From: Hyphomonadaceae bacterium BL14
GTDB taxonomy: Bacteria; Pseudomonadota; Alphaproteobacteria; Caulobacterales; Maricaulaceae
Length of the DNA: 64,000 bases
Direction: 5' to 3'
Assembly: GCA_027627705.1 (NCBI GenBank)
Contig: CP091242.1
Span: 794,076-858,075, forward strand
Shown: positions 62,630 to 64,000 of the stretch, in pieces
Position numbering within the stretch: the stretch's first letter is position 1
How the letters are laid out: each line of letters opens with the position of its first letter
Position numbers and translations under genes: made by a program
Notes under the pieces: model-generated
Databases searched by the model: none
Told to the model about the DNA's origin: nothing
The model's input: only the letters and a program-made list of their open reading frames with translations

Positions 62630-64000
62630 TCAGGCCTTCTTCGGCTCCGGTGCCACCGTGCGCAGGTGCAGTTCGCGCAGCTGGCGCAGTTCTGGCTCGG
62701 CGGGCGCATTCATCATCAGATCGCGCGCCTGCTGGTCTTTGGGGAACATCACCACTTCGCGCAGATTCTCCACGCCCGCCAGCAGCATCACGATGCGGTC
62801 CACGCCCGGCGCGATCCCGCCATGGGGCGGTGCGCCGCAGCGGAAGGCGTTGAGCATGCCGCCAAACGCCGTCTCGACAGTTTCGGGGCCGTAGCCGGCG
62901 AACTCGAAGGCTTTCAGCATCACGTCCGGGCGGTGGTTCCGGATGGCGCCGGAGGAAAGCTCCACGCCGTTGCACACAATGTCGTACTGCCAGGCGTTCA
63001 GGCCCAGCAGCGTCTCGTGATCGTCCGGCCTGAGCGCCATGAAGGCGTCGGCGTCCATTTGCGGCATGGAGAACGGGTTGTGGGAGAATTCCACCTTCTT
63101 GTTCTCCTCGTCCCACTCATACATCGGGAAATCGATGATCCAGCAGAATTTGAAGACATTCTCCTCAAACAGGCCCAGCTCGCGCCCGACCACGTCGCGC
63201 GCCTTGCCCGCAAAGCTGTAGAACGCCTTGGGGTCACCTGCTGCAAAAAACACCGCATCGCCCGCTTCCAGGCCCAGCTGGGTGCGGATGGCGTCGGTGC
63301 GCTCGGGACCAATATTCTTGGCGATGGGGCCGGCCCCCTCGAGCGCACCGGCCTCCTCGCGCCAGAAGATATAGCCGAGCCCCGGCTGACCTTCTTTCTG
63401 TGCCCAGGCATTCATCCGGTCGCAGAAGGCGCGGCTGCCGCCGGAGCTGGCCGGGATCGCCCAGACTTCCACTTTCGGGTTCTTCTCGATCATGCCGGCG
63501 AACACCTTGAAGCCGGACCCGGCGAAGTGCTCGGTGACCGCCTGCATGCGGATAGGGTTGCGCAGATCGGGCTTGTCCGACCCATAGGAGCGGATCGCCT
63601 CGGCATAGGGAATGCGCGCGAACGCCTCGTCGGGGACATGGCGGTCACCAGCGAATTCCTGGAACACGCCGTGGAGCACAGGCTCTATGGCGTTGAACAC
63701 GTCTTCCTGGGTAACGAAGCTCATTTCCATGTCGAGCTGATAGAACTCACCCGGCGCGCGGTCGGCGCGCGCGTCCTCGTCGCGGAAGCACGGTGCGATC
63801 TGAAAATACCGGTCAAAGCCCGAGACCATGATCAGCTGCTTGAACTGCTGGGGTGCCTGGGGCAGTGCGTAGAACTTGCCCGGATGCAGGCGCGACGGCA
63901 CCAGGAAGTCGCGCGCACCCTCCGGCGAGGACGCGGTCAGGATCGGGGTCTGGTACTCGGTAAAGCCCTGATCGACCATGCGGCGGCGCAAAGAGTCGAT
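62630..64000 (-). CDS. aspS: aspartyl-tRNA synthetase (N-terminal part beyond window)
   Basis: Charges tRNA-Asp (or also tRNA-Asn in organisms lacking AsnRS). About 456 C-terminal codons are present and the frame is open at the right edge. Motif 2 is [19 protein letters not shown]; the bacterial GAD insertion domain spans roughly the middle ([20 protein letters not shown]). Motif 3 is [17 protein letters not shown], followed by [15 protein letters not shown]. The anticodon-binding domain lies outside the window, so discriminating specificity cannot be judged fully. Convergent with the pentapeptide gene. Confidence 0.97.
   Translation of the reverse strand: MDSLRRRMVDQGFTEYQTPILTASSPEGARDFLVPSRLHPGKFYALPQAPQQFKQLIMVSGFDRYFQIAPCFRDEDARADRAPGEFYQLDMEMSFVTQEDVFNAIEPVLHGVFQEFAGDRHVPDEAFARIPYAEAIRSYGSDKPDLRNPIRMQAVTEHFAGSGFKVFAGMIEKNPKVEVWAIPASSGGSRAFCDRMNAWAQKEGQPGLGYIFWREEAGALEGAGPIAKNIGPERTDAIRTQLGLEAGDAVFFAAGDPKAFYSFAGKARDVVGRELGLFEENVFKFCWIIDFPMYEWDEENKKVEFSHNPFSMPQMDADAFMALRPDDHETLLGLNAWQYDIVCNGVELSSGAIRNHRPDVMLKAFEFAGYGPETVETAFGGMLNAFRCGAPPHGGIAPGVDRIVMLLAGVENLREVVMFPKDQQARDLMMNAPAEPELRQLRELHLRTVAPEPKKA

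Noticed and set aside
1..64000. CRISPR array
   Set aside because: No series of regularly spaced direct repeats was seen, and no cas genes occur; the direct repeat at 13141/30523 is an attachment core.

Overview
The window is a GC-rich chromosomal segment of an alphaproteobacterium, most likely of the Maricaulales/Hyphomonadaceae (Maricaulis, Oceanicaulis or Glycocaulis type). This rests on the gene set: ALAS-type hemA, a MucR regulator, the N-acetylglutaminylglutamine amide (NAGGN) osmolyte cluster, TonB receptor plus spinster-type MFS loci, and long-form hisG. Genus placement is inference; no ribosomal RNA is present.

Layout. 1-8.6 kb: K+-independent H+-pyrophosphatase (hppA, cut by the window edge), then a tightly overlapping minus-strand run in transcription order glyA-nrdR-ribD(reductase only)-ribE-ribBA-ribH-nusB-thiL plus a small exported protein. 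8.7-12.9 kb: mucR with an upstream inverted repeat, hemA with a DUF6898-like partner, 3-hydroxyisobutyrate dehydrogenase, and the Mrp/ApbC Fe-S carrier. 13.07 kb: tRNA-Ser(GCT).

13.14-30.54 kb is an integrated element of about 17.4 kb. It is bounded by a perfect 16-bp direct repeat of the tRNA 3' end, with a tyrosine integrase next to the right repeat. The right half is a replication/integration module (integrase, unknown protein, AlpA, Toprim primase, DUF3987 ATPase, small proteins) in overlapping phage-satellite style, without capsid genes. The left half is cargo: an Abi_C abortive-infection protein, a type I restriction-modification operon with two extra genes between hsdS and hsdR, an AT-richer lipoprotein serine protease, an IS3-family element inserted beside an older transposase remnant, and a GNAT/CelD-type acyltransferase.

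30.6-47 kb returns to chromosome: an APC permease, a GlsB-type membrane protein, a Cys-rich exported protein, and a complete-looking his operon (TrpR-like regulator, hisG, hisD, hisB, hisH, hisA, hisF, hisIE). In it the hisC position is filled by an N-terminal extension of hisB that looks like an eroded aminotransferase. Then an EAL phosphodiesterase, the NAGGN genes (asnO-ngg-M42 peptidase), and a DJ-1-like protein without its cysteine.

45.9-52.4 kb looks like an uptake/catabolism regulon: MFS transporter, TonB receptor, divergent TetR regulator with a palindrome in the shared promoter, and two alpha/beta hydrolases. 52.4-64 kb: an MscS channel, metG, Mth938-like protein, the secF-secD-yajC translocon genes, a degenerate LytM lipoprotein, a DUF6491 protein, two exported pentapeptide-repeat proteins, and aspS (cut by the right edge).

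The best candidates for something undescribed are the mobile defence island, with its modified type I operon and periplasmic protease, and the HisC-relic/HisB fusion.
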